Part shown: positions 15,837 to 25,022 of the stretch, in pieces | Numbering within the stretch: the first letter of the stretch is position 1 | Layout of the letters: every line of letters starts with the position of its first letter | Origin: Novosphingobium pokkalii | GTDB lineage: Bacteria > Pseudomonadota > Alphaproteobacteria > Sphingomonadales > Sphingomonadaceae | Assembly (NCBI RefSeq): GCF_014652855.1 | Contig: NZ_BMZP01000009.1 | Location: 1 to 64,000 of the forward strand | Direction of reading: 5' to 3' | Length of the DNA stretch: 64,000 bases | Notes under the pieces: model-generated | Databases searched by the model: none | Seen by the model: the letters and a program-made list of their open reading frames with translations, nothing else | Told to the model about the DNA's origin: nothing | Position numbers and translations under genes: made by a program

Positions 15837-18172
15837 CAGCGCACCACCTCGACCGGCGGCCGCGCCACGCTGCCCTTGCCGGCCGGCCATTCGATCTGCC
15901 CGGCCGCGTCGTTCCAGCGCACCACGGTCTTGCCGGCCTGGCTGGTCTTGTAGGCGTTGGTCTGCCCATCGTCGTCATAGAGCATGGCTTCGCCGTTGGC
16001 CCCGGCAAACACGCGCAGCTTGGCAATGCCCTGCTTTTGCGCGGTGGACAGGATCGGCGTACCCAGCGGCACCACGCTGCCCGCGCGCACGAACAGGGGG
16101 ATATGCGCGATCGGGGCGTCGGCCTCGATCGTCTGGCCGCCGGCAAACTTGCGGCCGGTCCACCAGTCGTACCAGTCGGTGCCCTTGGGCAGGTAGACCG
16201 GGCGATGCGTCTGCCCCTGCACGGTGACCGGCGCCACCAGGAACGCGGGGCCGAACATGTACTGGTCCTTCACCGTCAGTGCCTGGGCATCGGCGGGGAA
16301 ATCCATGAACAGCCCGCGCATGATTGGTGCGCCCGTGTCATAGGCATGGCGCGCGGCGGCATAAGTATAGGGCAGCAGGGCATAGCGCAGGCGCAGCGTA
16401 TCGGCCAGGATCGCCTCGGCCGCCGGGCCATATTGCCACAGCGCAGTGCCCGGCCGCTGGCCATGGATACGCAGCGTGGGGGTAAACGTGTTGTACTGGA
16501 ACCAGCGCACGAAGAGCTCCGGGTAATCCTTGTAATCCGGCGCCATCGCCGTGGCCCCGGCCGGATCGACCAGCGGCGCGGTCGTCGCTTCACCAGCACC
16601 ACCCAGATAGGGCCTGGCCGGCCACTGCCAGCCGCCGGTGTCGCTGCTCCAATAGGTCATGCCCGAAGCAGTCGCGTTGATGCCGGTGGGGATCTGCCGC
16701 TGCAAGGCTTCCCAGGTCGCGTCCACGTCGCTCGACCAGAACAGGCAGCCATTGCGCTGCGCACCGAGATAGGCCGCGCGGCACAGGATCATGTTGCGCT
16801 TGTCCGGCCGGTCCTGCGCCGAACCATCCGCCACGCTCTGCGTGTGCAGCAGCGGGAACAGGTTGTGGTAGCGATCCCCCGAACCGATCGAATAGAAATA
16901 GCCATCGGGCACAAGGTCCGGCTCGGTCTCGTCCAGCCAGGTCCAGTCGAAGCCCTGGCTCAGGATATTGTCGCGGATCTGGCTCCAGAACCACTTGCGC
17001 GCGGCCGGCACGGTGGGATCGATCAGCGCGCCCGCACGGTCGGAACGGATCGGCAGCCCGTCCACCGGCTTGCCGTCCTTGTCATGCAGCAGCCAGCCCT
17101 TGGCCGCGAGCGTGTCGAAGTTCTTGGAAACCTTTTCAAAGCGCGGCCACACGCTGATCAGCGAGCGCATGCCCATGGCATTCAATTGCGCATTCATGCC
17201 CTTGGGATCAGGGAAAGCGTGGCGGTCGATGTCGAGGTTGCCCAGCGCGGTCCAGTAGAACCAGTCGAGCACCATGACGTCGAGCGGCAGGTTGCGCGCG
17301 CGATAGCCCTTGGCAATGTCGAGCAGTTCCGCCTGCGTCTCATAGCGCGCCTTGGACTGGATCAGGCCCAGCGCGGCCTTGGGCGGCAGCGGCGTGGCGC
17401 CGGTCAGGCGGGCATAGCCGGCATAGATCTCGTCGGTGGTCTTCCCCGTGATCAGGAAGAAGCTGACCCGCTCGCCCACGTTGGACTGCCAGCGCGTCTT
17501 GCCGTTCACCCCGGCCGAAACCGTTGTCGCCGAAGGATTGTCCCAGACGATGCCATAGCCCTTGTTGGTGACCAGGAACGGCACGCAGACGCTTTCACCC
17601 TCGGGCGCGTCATAGTTGTGGCGGCAATCGATGGTGCGCCCGCGCAGATCGGCGAAGCCCTGCTGGTTTTGCCCCAGGCCCCAGAAATGCTCGTCGGCCG
17701 TGGTCGAAAAGCTCGCGCCGACGCGGAACGTGTGCTCGCCCGCCACGTCGTGCGGGCTCATTTCCCAACTGTTCATGCGCGTCAACGGCACGCCGCCGGC
17801 ACGGGCAAAGCCGATCGAGACCGGCGGCAGCGAAGGCGCGAAATAGCGCGCCATCATCGTCGGCGCGCTGGGCCAGGGCTGCGCATCCACGCGCACTTCC
17901 AGATCGCCCGAACGGAACACATCGGCCCCGTTTTCGCTGACGTGAGTCCAACCGGCGGCATCGGGCTTGGCATTGGGGCCTTCACCCGGCCCGCTGCGCG
18001 CCGTATCGGGATCGGTGGCCAGCGTCACGCGCACGATATTGGGCGCATAGGGCTCGATGCTGACTGCCGCGCCATTGCGATCGAGCACCGCCATCGGCGC
18101 CGCCAGCGCCGGCAGTGCGCAACCGGCCTGCAACAGCAGTGCAAGCGTGAATGTCCGAGCCTTGGCCTTCAT
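15836..18172 (-). CDS. GH31 alpha-xylosidase
   Basis: Removes alpha-1,6-xylose from the non-reducing end of xyloglucan oligosaccharides. The 778-residue protein has a signal peptide (residues 1-25). An N-terminal beta domain precedes the barrel. The nucleophile is Asp414 in WLDETEPD and the acid/base is Asp482 in FWSSDVDATW. The VLDWFYWTALGNLDID segment near residue 302, with its aromatic -1 subsite, is characteristic of alpha-xylosidases rather than alpha-glucosidases. I see no inserted PA14 domain of the kind found in Cellvibrio Xyl31A. A perfect LacI-type operator lies 81 bases upstream of the start. GH29 follows in the same transcript. Confidence 0.9.
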   Translation of the reverse strand: MKAKARTFTLALLLQAGCALPALAAPMAVLDRNGAAVSIEPYAPNIVRVTLATDPDTARSGPGEGPNAKPDAAGWTHVSENGADVFRSGDLEVRVDAQPWPSAPTMMARYFAPSLPPVSIGFARAGGVPLTRMNSWEMSPHDVAGEHTFRVGASFSTTADEHFWGLGQNQQGFADLRGRTIDCRHNYDAPEGESVCVPFLVTNKGYGIVWDNPSATTVSAGVNGKTRWQSNVGERVSFFLITGKTTDEIYAGYARLTGATPLPPKAALGLIQSKARYETQAELLDIAKGYRARNLPLDVMVLDWFYWTALGNLDIDRHAFPDPKGMNAQLNAMGMRSLISVWPRFEKVSKNFDTLAAKGWLLHDKDGKPVDGLPIRSDRAGALIDPTVPAARKWFWSQIRDNILSQGFDWTWLDETEPDLVPDGYFYSIGSGDRYHNLFPLLHTQSVADGSAQDRPDKRNMILCRAAYLGAQRNGCLFWSSDVDATWEALQRQIPTGINATASGMTYWSSDTGGWQWPARPYLGGAGEATTAPLVDPAGATAMAPDYKDYPELFVRWFQYNTFTPTLRIHGQRPGTALWQYGPAAEAILADTLRLRYALLPYTYAAARHAYDTGAPIMRGLFMDFPADAQALTVKDQYMFGPAFLVAPVTVQGQTHRPVYLPKGTDWYDWWTGRKFAGGQTIEADAPIAHIPLFVRAGSVVPLGTPILSTAQKQGIAKLRVFAGANGEAMLYDDDGQTNAYKTSQAGKTVVRWNDAAGQIEWPAGKGSVARPPVEVVR

Positions 18173-18252
18173 GCAACTGGTCCCTTCCCGTGTTCTTGCG
18201 TCTTGCCCACGCTTGGAGCCGCGCGTGGCGTGCGGTCATCATTGCGTGGCTT

Positions 18253-18266
18253 TGATAGCGCTATCA
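18253..18266. promoter_or_regulatory. LacI-type operator upstream of GH31-GH29
   Basis: TGATAGCGCTATCA is a perfect 14-bp palindrome, the cleanest copy in the window. It overlaps the start-proximal side of the predicted -10 of the GH31 gene. Confidence 0.88.
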
Positions 18267-18292
18267 TTATGCCGTGTAATCATGCTTGGCAA
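18264..18292 (-). promoter_or_regulatory. Predicted GH31 promoter
   Basis: Minus-strand TTGCCA (complement of 18287-18292), a 17-base spacer and TAATGA (complement of 18264-18269). The operator overlaps its -10, the same layout as at xylX. Confidence 0.55.
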
Positions 18293-18329
18293 CAGGTTAT
18301 GGCGCCGGAACGGCGCGAGGCGCAGGAGA

Positions 18330-19868
18330 TCAGCCCAGCGCCGGCTCGCGCATGACGCCGCCGATCCCGGCCAGATGGGCCTGTTGCGTGGGCATCGCCG
18401 CCGAAGCCCGCTCGATCAGTTGCCGCATCCCGCACAGCATCTGGTCCAATTCCAGAGGGCGGAGGCTTTCGGTCAACGGATCATAAGCTTGTGGCATGAT
18501 GCCTTGGCCCAGCAGAACGGCGAGCCAGCTCGCATCCTGGAACAAGTCGCTGTCGCGTGCAAGCAGGCGTCCCGTGCGGCGGAACAGGGCCATTTTCTCG
18601 GCCAGGGACTCTGGCATGGCAGCAGTTCGGCACTGGTGCCAGAACGGTTCATCGCTGCGCTCGTTGGCGTGATAGTGCAGGACCAGGAAATCGCGGATAC
18701 GATCATATTCATTGGCGATCTGGCGATTGTACTCGGCCATTGTCATCGCGTCGAACCCCATATCGGGAAACCAGTTCAACAACTTGGCCACGGCAATCTG
18801 GATCAGGTGGATGCTGGTCGATTCCAATGGCTCGAGGAAACCGGCCGACAGGCCGATGGCCACGCAGTTTTTCACCCAGCTCTGTGCCCGCCGACCGGTG
18901 GTGAACCGGATTGGACGCGGATCAGCCAGTGGCCGGCCATCGAGATTGGCCATCAGCGCATCGTGCGCTTCCTCGTCGCTCCAGTGCTCGGCACTGTAGA
19001 CCATGCCGTTGCCCATGCGATGTTGCAACGGGATGCGCCATTGCCAGCCGGCCTTGTGCGCAGTTGATCGCGTATAGGGACGGTCCAGATCAATGCAGTC
19101 GGTCGGCACGGCCAAGGCACGGTTGCACGGCAGGTACCGCGTCCAATCCTCGAACGGCACGCCCAACGCCTCGCCCAGCAACAGACTGCGCAGCCCGGTG
19201 CAATCGATGAACAGATCGCCATCCAGCATGCCGCCATCGTCGAGCCGAAGGCTGGCGATCCGTCCGGTCTCGCCATCAAGCACGACTTCGTCGATCACCC
19301 CTTCCCGACGCTCCACCCCGCGCGCTTCCGACAAGGCGCGCAAATGCTGCGCATAGAGCGCCGCGTCGAAATGATAGGCATAGGCGAACGTGGCATAGAC
19401 CGACCGCGGATCGGCATCGGGCCGGCGCATCCGTCCGGCATAGGCGGCCTTTTCGTTCAACGAGAATTCGCCGAACGGCGTGTCGTCACCCAAAGCCTGT
19501 GCGCGCAACCAGTGCTGGTGGAATTGCGTGCCGCCGAAATCGTTGCCCTGCCGCCCAAACGGGTGGAAATAGCGATGCCCTTTGCACCGCCAGCCAGCAA
19601 ATTCGATGCCCAGCTTGAACGTGCCTTTGGTCGCCTGCAAAAACGCTGCCTCGTCCAGCCCGATCACCTGATTGAACGTCTGGATCGGGGGAATGGTCGC
19701 CTCACCGACGCCGATCGTGCCGATGGTTTCGGATTCGACAAGCGTGATCCGGCAACGGTGTGGCGCAATCGTGCGGGAAAGCGCAGCGGCCACCATCCAG
19801 CCGGCGGTGCCGCCCCCGGCAATGACGATCGAGCGGATGTGGGGCGGGGCCATCGTGATTTCGGGCAT
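18330..19868 (-). CDS. Tryptophan-halogenase-like flavoprotein 2
   Basis: A 512-residue FAD-binding protein of the tryptophan 7-halogenase family. It has the GGGTAGW dinucleotide loop (residues 18-24), the conserved lysine (Lys85 in GTFKLGIEF) that in true halogenases carries the halide, and the family motif WQWRIP. SxxE-type residues lie in FLEPLESTSIH. Despite the name, genes of this family sit beside carbohydrate TonB receptors in many Caulobacter, Xanthomonas and sphingomonad loci, with no proven role there. It starts 17 bases after the first copy (next entry), and the two follow the receptor on the same strand. The ATG at 19868 is preferred over a TTG at 19904 that would overlap the previous gene. 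Confidence 0.88.
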   Translation of the reverse strand: MPEITMAPPHIRSIVIAGGGTAGWMVAAALSRTIAPHRCRITLVESETIGTIGVGEATIPPIQTFNQVIGLDEAAFLQATKGTFKLGIEFAGWRCKGHRYFHPFGRQGNDFGGTQFHQHWLRAQALGDDTPFGEFSLNEKAAYAGRMRRPDADPRSVYATFAYAYHFDAALYAQHLRALSEARGVERREGVIDEVVLDGETGRIASLRLDDGGMLDGDLFIDCTGLRSLLLGEALGVPFEDWTRYLPCNRALAVPTDCIDLDRPYTRSTAHKAGWQWRIPLQHRMGNGMVYSAEHWSDEEAHDALMANLDGRPLADPRPIRFTTGRRAQSWVKNCVAIGLSAGFLEPLESTSIHLIQIAVAKLLNWFPDMGFDAMTMAEYNRQIANEYDRIRDFLVLHYHANERSDEPFWHQCRTAAMPESLAEKMALFRRTGRLLARDSDLFQDASWLAVLLGQGIMPQAYDPLTESLRPLELDQMLCGMRQLIERASAAMPTQQAHLAGIGGVMREPALG

Positions 19869-19885
19869 GAAAATGATCCGTTCGG

Positions 19886-21379
19886 TCAGGCCGCAGCCCG
19901 GCAATGACGATCAAGGTAAAAGCGATGGTCGGGTGCGGACCGGCCCAGGCGAACAAGGTCTTCGCGGCGGCGGTCCATATGGGCGCGCACCATGTCGAGC
20001 GGCAGGCGTTCCGCCAGCGGATCGTGCCGCTGCGGCAGGAATCCATTGCCCAAGAGGATCGCAACCCAGCTCGGCTCCATGTAGGATTCGCCATCAAGCA
20101 GCGGCAGCTTGCCACTGGCCTGCCAGGTTTCCAGCTTGTGCCGCAGCGTGTCGGGCAGAACCATCGCCCGGGCCGCCTGCCACATCGGCTCCGCACGTTG
20201 CGACACACAATAGTGCGCAATGATGAAATCGCGGATGCGATCCCATTCCACTTGGCACACGCGGTTGTATTCGGCAGCCAAGCGCGGATCGAAATGACGA
20301 TCGGGAAAGAATTCGATCAACCGGCCAACGCCGTTCTGGATCAACTGGATACCAGTGGATTCAAGCGGCTCCAGAAACCCGCTGGCAAAGCCCAGGGCCA
20401 CGCAATTGCGCCGCCAGAACGCTTCGCGGCGGCCGGCGGTAAAGCGGAAACGCCGGGGATTGGCCAACGGCGCCCCGCCGAGGCTGCCCAGCAAGGCCGC
20501 CTCGGCCGCAGCATCGGCCATGTGGGCAGAGGCATAGACAATGCCATTTCCCTCGCGGTGCTGCAAAGGAATGCGCCATTGCCATCCTGCGGCCAGAGCG
20601 GTCGAGCGCGTGAACGGCGCTGGCGCGTCGTGGCGCGCTGATGGCACGGCGATCGCGCTGTCGCACGGCAACCAATGCGACCAGTCGACATAGGGCGTGT
20701 CCAGCCTCTTGCCGATCAGTTCGGCTGCAAAGCCGGTGCAATCGATGAAGAACTCGCCATCGACCACCTGCCCATCGGCCAGAACAAGCGAACGGATATG
20801 TCCGGTTTGCGGATCGAGCGGGACGTCCACCACCCGCCCTTCCACGCGCGTTACGCCCCATCCTTCGGCTAGGCCACGCAAATAGCGCGCATAAAGTACG
20901 GCATCGAAATGATAGGCATGCGCGTAGCGCGGCTGACGCGGATCGGCCGGAGCGAATTTGCCGCGCTGCGCCAAGGCATAGGGGGCGGAATGGTCGTCGA
21001 TCGACGCAGTATCGCCGGCACGCGACAGCCGCAGCCAGTGGTGATGGGGGGCAACGCCGGCAATCGGCTCGCCGTAATCGCCAAAGCCGTGAAAGTGGGT
21101 GTTGCCGATCCGTCCCCAATCGCAGAATTCGATGCCCAGCTTGTAGCTGCCCATCGTTTCCCGCAGGAAAGCGTGCTCGTCCACGCCCAGGGTTTCGTTG
21201 AAATGGCGGAACAGCGGCACGGTGGCTTCACCGACCCCGATGATCCCGATTTCCTCGGACTCGACCAGCGTAATGCGCATGGCCTGGCGATCGAATGTCC
21301 TGGCCAGGAGCGCGGCTGCCATCCAACCGGCCGTGCCACCGCCCAGGATGGTGATCGATCGGATGGCTGCCTCGTTCAT
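19886..21379 (-). CDS. Tryptophan-halogenase-like flavoprotein 1
   Basis: A 497-residue member of the same family as its downstream neighbour. Key residues are intact: GGGTAGW at residues 13-19, Lys80 in GSYKLGIEF, FIDCTG, WQWRIP and FLEPLEST. The start at 21379 follows AGAGGG. The gap to the receptor upstream is 100 bases and holds a 14-bp hairpin (21410-21438). The two copies differ clearly along their length, so this is an old duplication and not a recent one. Halogenation of a receptor ligand, or an unrelated flavin oxygenation, are both possible; context favours a role tied to glycan uptake over natural-product synthesis. Confidence 0.88.
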   Translation of the reverse strand: MNEAAIRSITILGGGTAGWMAAALLARTFDRQAMRITLVESEEIGIIGVGEATVPLFRHFNETLGVDEHAFLRETMGSYKLGIEFCDWGRIGNTHFHGFGDYGEPIAGVAPHHHWLRLSRAGDTASIDDHSAPYALAQRGKFAPADPRQPRYAHAYHFDAVLYARYLRGLAEGWGVTRVEGRVVDVPLDPQTGHIRSLVLADGQVVDGEFFIDCTGFAAELIGKRLDTPYVDWSHWLPCDSAIAVPSARHDAPAPFTRSTALAAGWQWRIPLQHREGNGIVYASAHMADAAAEAALLGSLGGAPLANPRRFRFTAGRREAFWRRNCVALGFASGFLEPLESTGIQLIQNGVGRLIEFFPDRHFDPRLAAEYNRVCQVEWDRIRDFIIAHYCVSQRAEPMWQAARAMVLPDTLRHKLETWQASGKLPLLDGESYMEPSWVAILLGNGFLPQRHDPLAERLPLDMVRAHMDRRREDLVRLGRSAPDHRFYLDRHCRAAA

Positions 21380-21409
21380 CGAACCCTCTTCACCGTGCCG
21401 GCCCTGGTC

Positions 21410-21438
21410 TTGCATCTCTGCTGGCAGCAGAGATGCAA
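21410..21438. repeat. 14-bp hairpin between receptor and halogenase genes
   Basis: TTGCATCTCTGCTG (21410-21423) and its exact reverse complement (21425-21438) are separated by one base. No T-run follows on the minus strand, so this is not a simple terminator. It may be an operator or an mRNA structure that separates receptor from halogenase expression. Confidence 0.75.
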
Positions 21439-21479
21439 TCTAACCAGAGCCGGGACTGTGGAGCAAGACGCCCGCGCGA

Positions 21480-24400
21480 TCAGAACTTCGCGCGAACCAG
21501 GAAGGCGACGTGGCGGTCGGTTTCTTCCCAGGCATAGCGCGGGTGCAGACTGGCCGGGCCTACGTCGATATAGGTCTTGGCCTTGAGCAGGTTCTGCGCC
21601 TGGACGCCGACCTTGAGGTGGCTGTTCACGTCGACGATGAACGATCCATCCAACTGGCCATAGGCTTCGTTCCAGACCGGCTGGTTGACATTCGCGCCGT
21701 TTGCATTGGCGAGGTATTCCGAGCGCCAGTTATAGGCCAGTCGCGCCGAAACCCCATACTTTTCATAGAGCAAGGCAGCGTTGAAGGAATGCTTGGACAG
21801 GCCCTGCATCGGCAAGTTGCCTGGGAGCAGGCTGCCCGGCGAGAGCTGCGGGTTGGACGGGTTGCGACCACCGGTGCTCTGGATGAAGGTATAGTTGCCG
21901 TTGAAGCCAAGCCCCGAAAGCGCGCCAGGCAGGCTATCGAAGAACATGGTGTAACCCGCCTCGAAGCCCTTGATCGTACCATGCCCGCCATTGACCGGAA
22001 TGTTGACCTGGAAATCCTGAGTCACCCCGTTGCGCGTCAGCGTGACGGTGGAAGCCTGCGGGCTGATGTAGTTCGTCACGTCCTTGTAGAACGCGGCGAA
22101 CGTCACGGCGTTGGCCTTGCCGAAATAGTATTCGAAGCTGGCGTCGAAATTCCACGCGCGGATCGGCTTGAGGTAAGGGTTGCCGCCCGTCAGAGTACGC
22201 GGCGCGGTTACCGCCGGCGTATAACCGTCCGTCTGGAAGCTGAAGTTGTAAGTCTGGTTCGCCTGAAGATCGGTGAAGCTGGGACGATAGATCGCCTTGC
22301 CCACCGCAAAACGCAGGATGGTCTTGTCGTTGAGGTAGAAGCGCGAGTTGAACGTGGGCAGGACGTCCGTGTAGCTGTTGCGGGCATCGACCGGAGTCTT
22401 GCTGCCATCGCCAACGAACGTTGCCGCCGCCACGAGAGCAGCGCAGGCATCGGCGCCATGTTGCGCGATACAATTGCTGGCAGTCTGCGAGTTGGACGAG
22501 CCGGAACTCAGCGTGGGCAGGAAGATTGCACCCACAGCGGTGGTTCGCGTGCGGATCACACGAACGCCGATGTTGCCATCGAAACGCCCCAGCAGACCGC
22601 CTTCGTCGCCAAAGCGGGCCATGGCATAGCCGGCCAGGGTCTTTTCCGTCTGGGTGTTGGTGCCATAGGCGTTGTTCGAGCCGGCGCTGCCGTTGAAGGC
22701 ATCGTCCGTCAGCGGCGACCAGCCACCATTTCCGCCCTGGGTGGTCACCAGATACTTGTAGGCATTGGCCGCGCCCTTGTCGAGCAGGCCAACCGAGGGG
22801 AACCAACCGCCCGGAACGCTCACGTTGCCGCCCATGAAGCTGCCAAACTTGAGCTGCGAAGTCTGGCCCGGCAGCCCGACGTTGCCGGGATCCTGGTTTA
22901 GATAGACCGGCGTACCGCCACCCCAATAGGCGGTGCTCAGCAGACCCCAGTTGTAGTTGGTCGACTGCGTGACCAGATCCTTGGCAGTGTTGCGGAGACC
23001 GACCTTGAACGCCTTGAAGAAGCTGCCTTCATCCAGCGTATAGGTCACGTCGGCGCGTTCCGCCCACGACGAGGCGCGGTTGTTTTCGTTGTGCTGCATG
23101 GCAGCATACCAGAAATAGTTGGCCGGATCGCTCAGGCTCAGACCATTTTCGGTAAACTTGAGGCTGGGCGTTTTGCCGGTCAGATCGAACGCCACGGTCG
23201 GTCGGTTGCCATTGAGGCCGAATCCGTCGAAAGCGGTCATGCTGTAGACGCTGGCGTGCGAATTGACGTGATCGACGTCCACGCTCACCGTCAGGTGGTC
23301 GGTCGGCGTCCAGAACATGCTGCCATAGAATTCGCGCGTGACCTTGTCCTGTTGCCCCACGCGGGTGTCATAGACGAGCTGCGCGTTGGTCAACGTGCCG
23401 GTCGCCAGGGTGTGGTTGGGACCGGTGAACGTGAAGCTGGGATCGAGGTTGAAGCCACCGTACTGATCGTTGATCTGCACGGCATTTTCGGTGTCGCGCG
23501 GGGTCACCTTGGCAATCATGCCTTCGAAGGTGAACAGCAGGCTGGACGAGGGCTTGACCTGCAAGACCGCATCATAGGAGTGGCGCACCTGCGTCCATTC
23601 TACCGAGCGATAGCCGAGGCCGCTCGGCAGAGCCACGGTGGTGCCGGCCGGCAGGCCAGACTGTGCAGAGGTCAGCGTGGTGGTGCTGATCGAACCGGTC
23701 TGGACCGCGTCGGTGCGGTTGCCGGTCTTGCCGGTGGAAGCAGAAAGCTGGAGGCCGATTTCCGTGCCGCCGGGCGTGTCCCAGCGGTGGCTGATCACGG
23801 CGTTACCGGAGAAGAAGCCTTCCTTGCGCTTGTCGGCATAGTTCCAGTCGCCCGAAACTGCGATGAAGTTCTTGGAATCGAGCGGCTTGCGCGTGCGCAG
23901 ATCGACGATGCCGGCAATGCCGCCTTCCACCATGTCTGCCGAAGGGGTCTTGTACACGTCCACCGCGCCCATCAGGTCGGGCGAGACGTCTTCAAAGCTC
24001 AGGCCACGGCCGCTGTTGGCCGAGAACACGTCATGACCGTTGATTTCGCTGCGCGTCCACGAAAGGCCGCGGATGAATACGCCACCGCCCTCGGCGGGCA
24101 CGCGGCCGGGGTCGCTGCCTTCCAGAGTGTTGACGTCACCGGTACGCTGGATCGTGATGCCAGGCACGCGCTGAAGCGCTTCGGAGACGGTGCGGTCCGG
24201 CAGAGCGCCGATATCCTGCGCGGAAATCGAGTCGACGATGACTTGCGAATTGCGCTTGGTGTTGAGCGCGTTGCTCAGCGAGCCACGGATACCGGTAACG
24301 ATGATCGACGGCACGTTCGGCTCTTCGGCGGCAGCCTTGTCAGCCGTGGCATCGGCAGCGGCTTTTGCCGCCTCCTGCGCATGGGCCGTACCAGCGGCAA

Positions 24401-24488
24401 GCGACGCAGCCATCACCAGGCTGGACGTGACGAGAAAACCGATCTTGCGCGTGCTGCGACGCGTGCTGCGCACAAACACTTCGTGCAT
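21480..24488 (-). CDS. TonB-dependent receptor for oligosaccharides
   Basis: A 1002-residue outer-membrane importer. The start has GGGAGGGG just upstream. A basic N-terminus and hydrophobic core form the signal peptide (cleaved near AHAQEA, residue 37). The TonB box is VPSIIVTGIRGSL. The plug carries LPDRTVSEALQRVPGI, typical of the large carbohydrate-type receptors of Caulobacter, Xanthomonas and sphingomonads. The barrel ends FLVRAKF. It stands among xyloglucan-degrading enzymes, so xyloglucan oligosaccharides are the likely cargo. A weaker operator copy lies about 160 bases upstream. The two halogenase-like genes follow on the same strand. Confidence 0.92.
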   Translation of the reverse strand: MHEVFVRSTRRSTRKIGFLVTSSLVMAASLAAGTAHAQEAAKAAADATADKAAAEEPNVPSIIVTGIRGSLSNALNTKRNSQVIVDSISAQDIGALPDRTVSEALQRVPGITIQRTGDVNTLEGSDPGRVPAEGGGVFIRGLSWTRSEINGHDVFSANSGRGLSFEDVSPDLMGAVDVYKTPSADMVEGGIAGIVDLRTRKPLDSKNFIAVSGDWNYADKRKEGFFSGNAVISHRWDTPGGTEIGLQLSASTGKTGNRTDAVQTGSISTTTLTSAQSGLPAGTTVALPSGLGYRSVEWTQVRHSYDAVLQVKPSSSLLFTFEGMIAKVTPRDTENAVQINDQYGGFNLDPSFTFTGPNHTLATGTLTNAQLVYDTRVGQQDKVTREFYGSMFWTPTDHLTVSVDVDHVNSHASVYSMTAFDGFGLNGNRPTVAFDLTGKTPSLKFTENGLSLSDPANYFWYAAMQHNENNRASSWAERADVTYTLDEGSFFKAFKVGLRNTAKDLVTQSTNYNWGLLSTAYWGGGTPVYLNQDPGNVGLPGQTSQLKFGSFMGGNVSVPGGWFPSVGLLDKGAANAYKYLVTTQGGNGGWSPLTDDAFNGSAGSNNAYGTNTQTEKTLAGYAMARFGDEGGLLGRFDGNIGVRVIRTRTTAVGAIFLPTLSSGSSNSQTASNCIAQHGADACAALVAAATFVGDGSKTPVDARNSYTDVLPTFNSRFYLNDKTILRFAVGKAIYRPSFTDLQANQTYNFSFQTDGYTPAVTAPRTLTGGNPYLKPIRAWNFDASFEYYFGKANAVTFAAFYKDVTNYISPQASTVTLTRNGVTQDFQVNIPVNGGHGTIKGFEAGYTMFFDSLPGALSGLGFNGNYTFIQSTGGRNPSNPQLSPGSLLPGNLPMQGLSKHSFNAALLYEKYGVSARLAYNWRSEYLANANGANVNQPVWNEAYGQLDGSFIVDVNSHLKVGVQAQNLLKAKTYIDVGPASLHPRYAWEETDRHVAFLVRAKF

Positions 24489-25022
24489 AACCCCTCCCAG
24501 TAAAGCGATATTTGGAATAAATTGGATTTTTTCAGATAGATGATGCCAGCGCTATCCCTGCGGGATGGCTGTCGCATGGCATGAAATCAGAAGTTCCCTC
24601 CCCTGGCGCCTCTCCGGATGACTCTACGTTACGGAGCCAATCATCTGCGGTAACGCTACCATTTTACATCATGATTCGCAAATCCCATTATCAACATTTT
24701 GCAACGCAGGCCGCCGCGCACGCCCGCAGACTTCGGCGGCAGGGAAACGGCAACATTTTGCCGCCGTGCATCAATGATTATAATTCAATCACTTATATTT
24801 ATAATATCAATGAGATCAGTGCAATTTGACGGCACGATTGGTGCAACGCATCATAACCACCCGACCATTGCGAGAGCGCTAAACCAGCGCCAAAAAGTGT
24901 GGCTTTGCAGCAACGGTCGCGAAGGTTCTTTTCGCGCAGCATGGCTGAGAACCTGATACTGTTGATTACCCGCCACGGGCCAGGCCGCCCACCGCCAGGT
25001 TGCCATCACCGCCAGAGCTGGT
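24489..25022. other. Long regulatory region before the receptor
   Basis: These 534 bases lie between the LacI stop and the receptor start, both on the minus strand. The part 24660-24850 is markedly AT-rich against its surroundings. It holds one imperfect operator (24648-24661) and a still weaker AGCGCTA core at about 24873-24881. Short open frames here show no sign of coding. The receptor promoter probably lies within 24640-24720. Confidence 0.6.
24648..24661. promoter_or_regulatory. Weak LacI-type operator upstream of the TonB receptor
   Basis: CGGTAACGCTACCA matches the TGGTAGCGCTACCA form at 12 of 14 positions. It lies about 160 bases before the receptor start, in an AT-rich promoter zone. 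Confidence 0.6.

Noticed and set aside
16037..18355. A 770-codon frame antisense to the GH31 gene
   Set aside because: The minus strand carries all GH31 catalytic motifs; the plus-strand text has no domain or ribosome site.
18330..21379. A halogenated natural-product gene cluster
   Set aside because: No peptide synthetase, polyketide synthase, flavin reductase or tailoring gene is near. The pair accompanies a carbohydrate TonB receptor.
24871..24884. A sixth LacI-type operator (CGAGAGCGCTAAAC)
   Set aside because: Only the AGCGCTA core agrees and the flanks are not palindromic; too weak to list as a site.
24581..24956. Short open frames in the gap before the TonB receptor
   Set aside because: AT-rich, no ribosome site, no coding-like composition; better explained as promoter DNA with operators.
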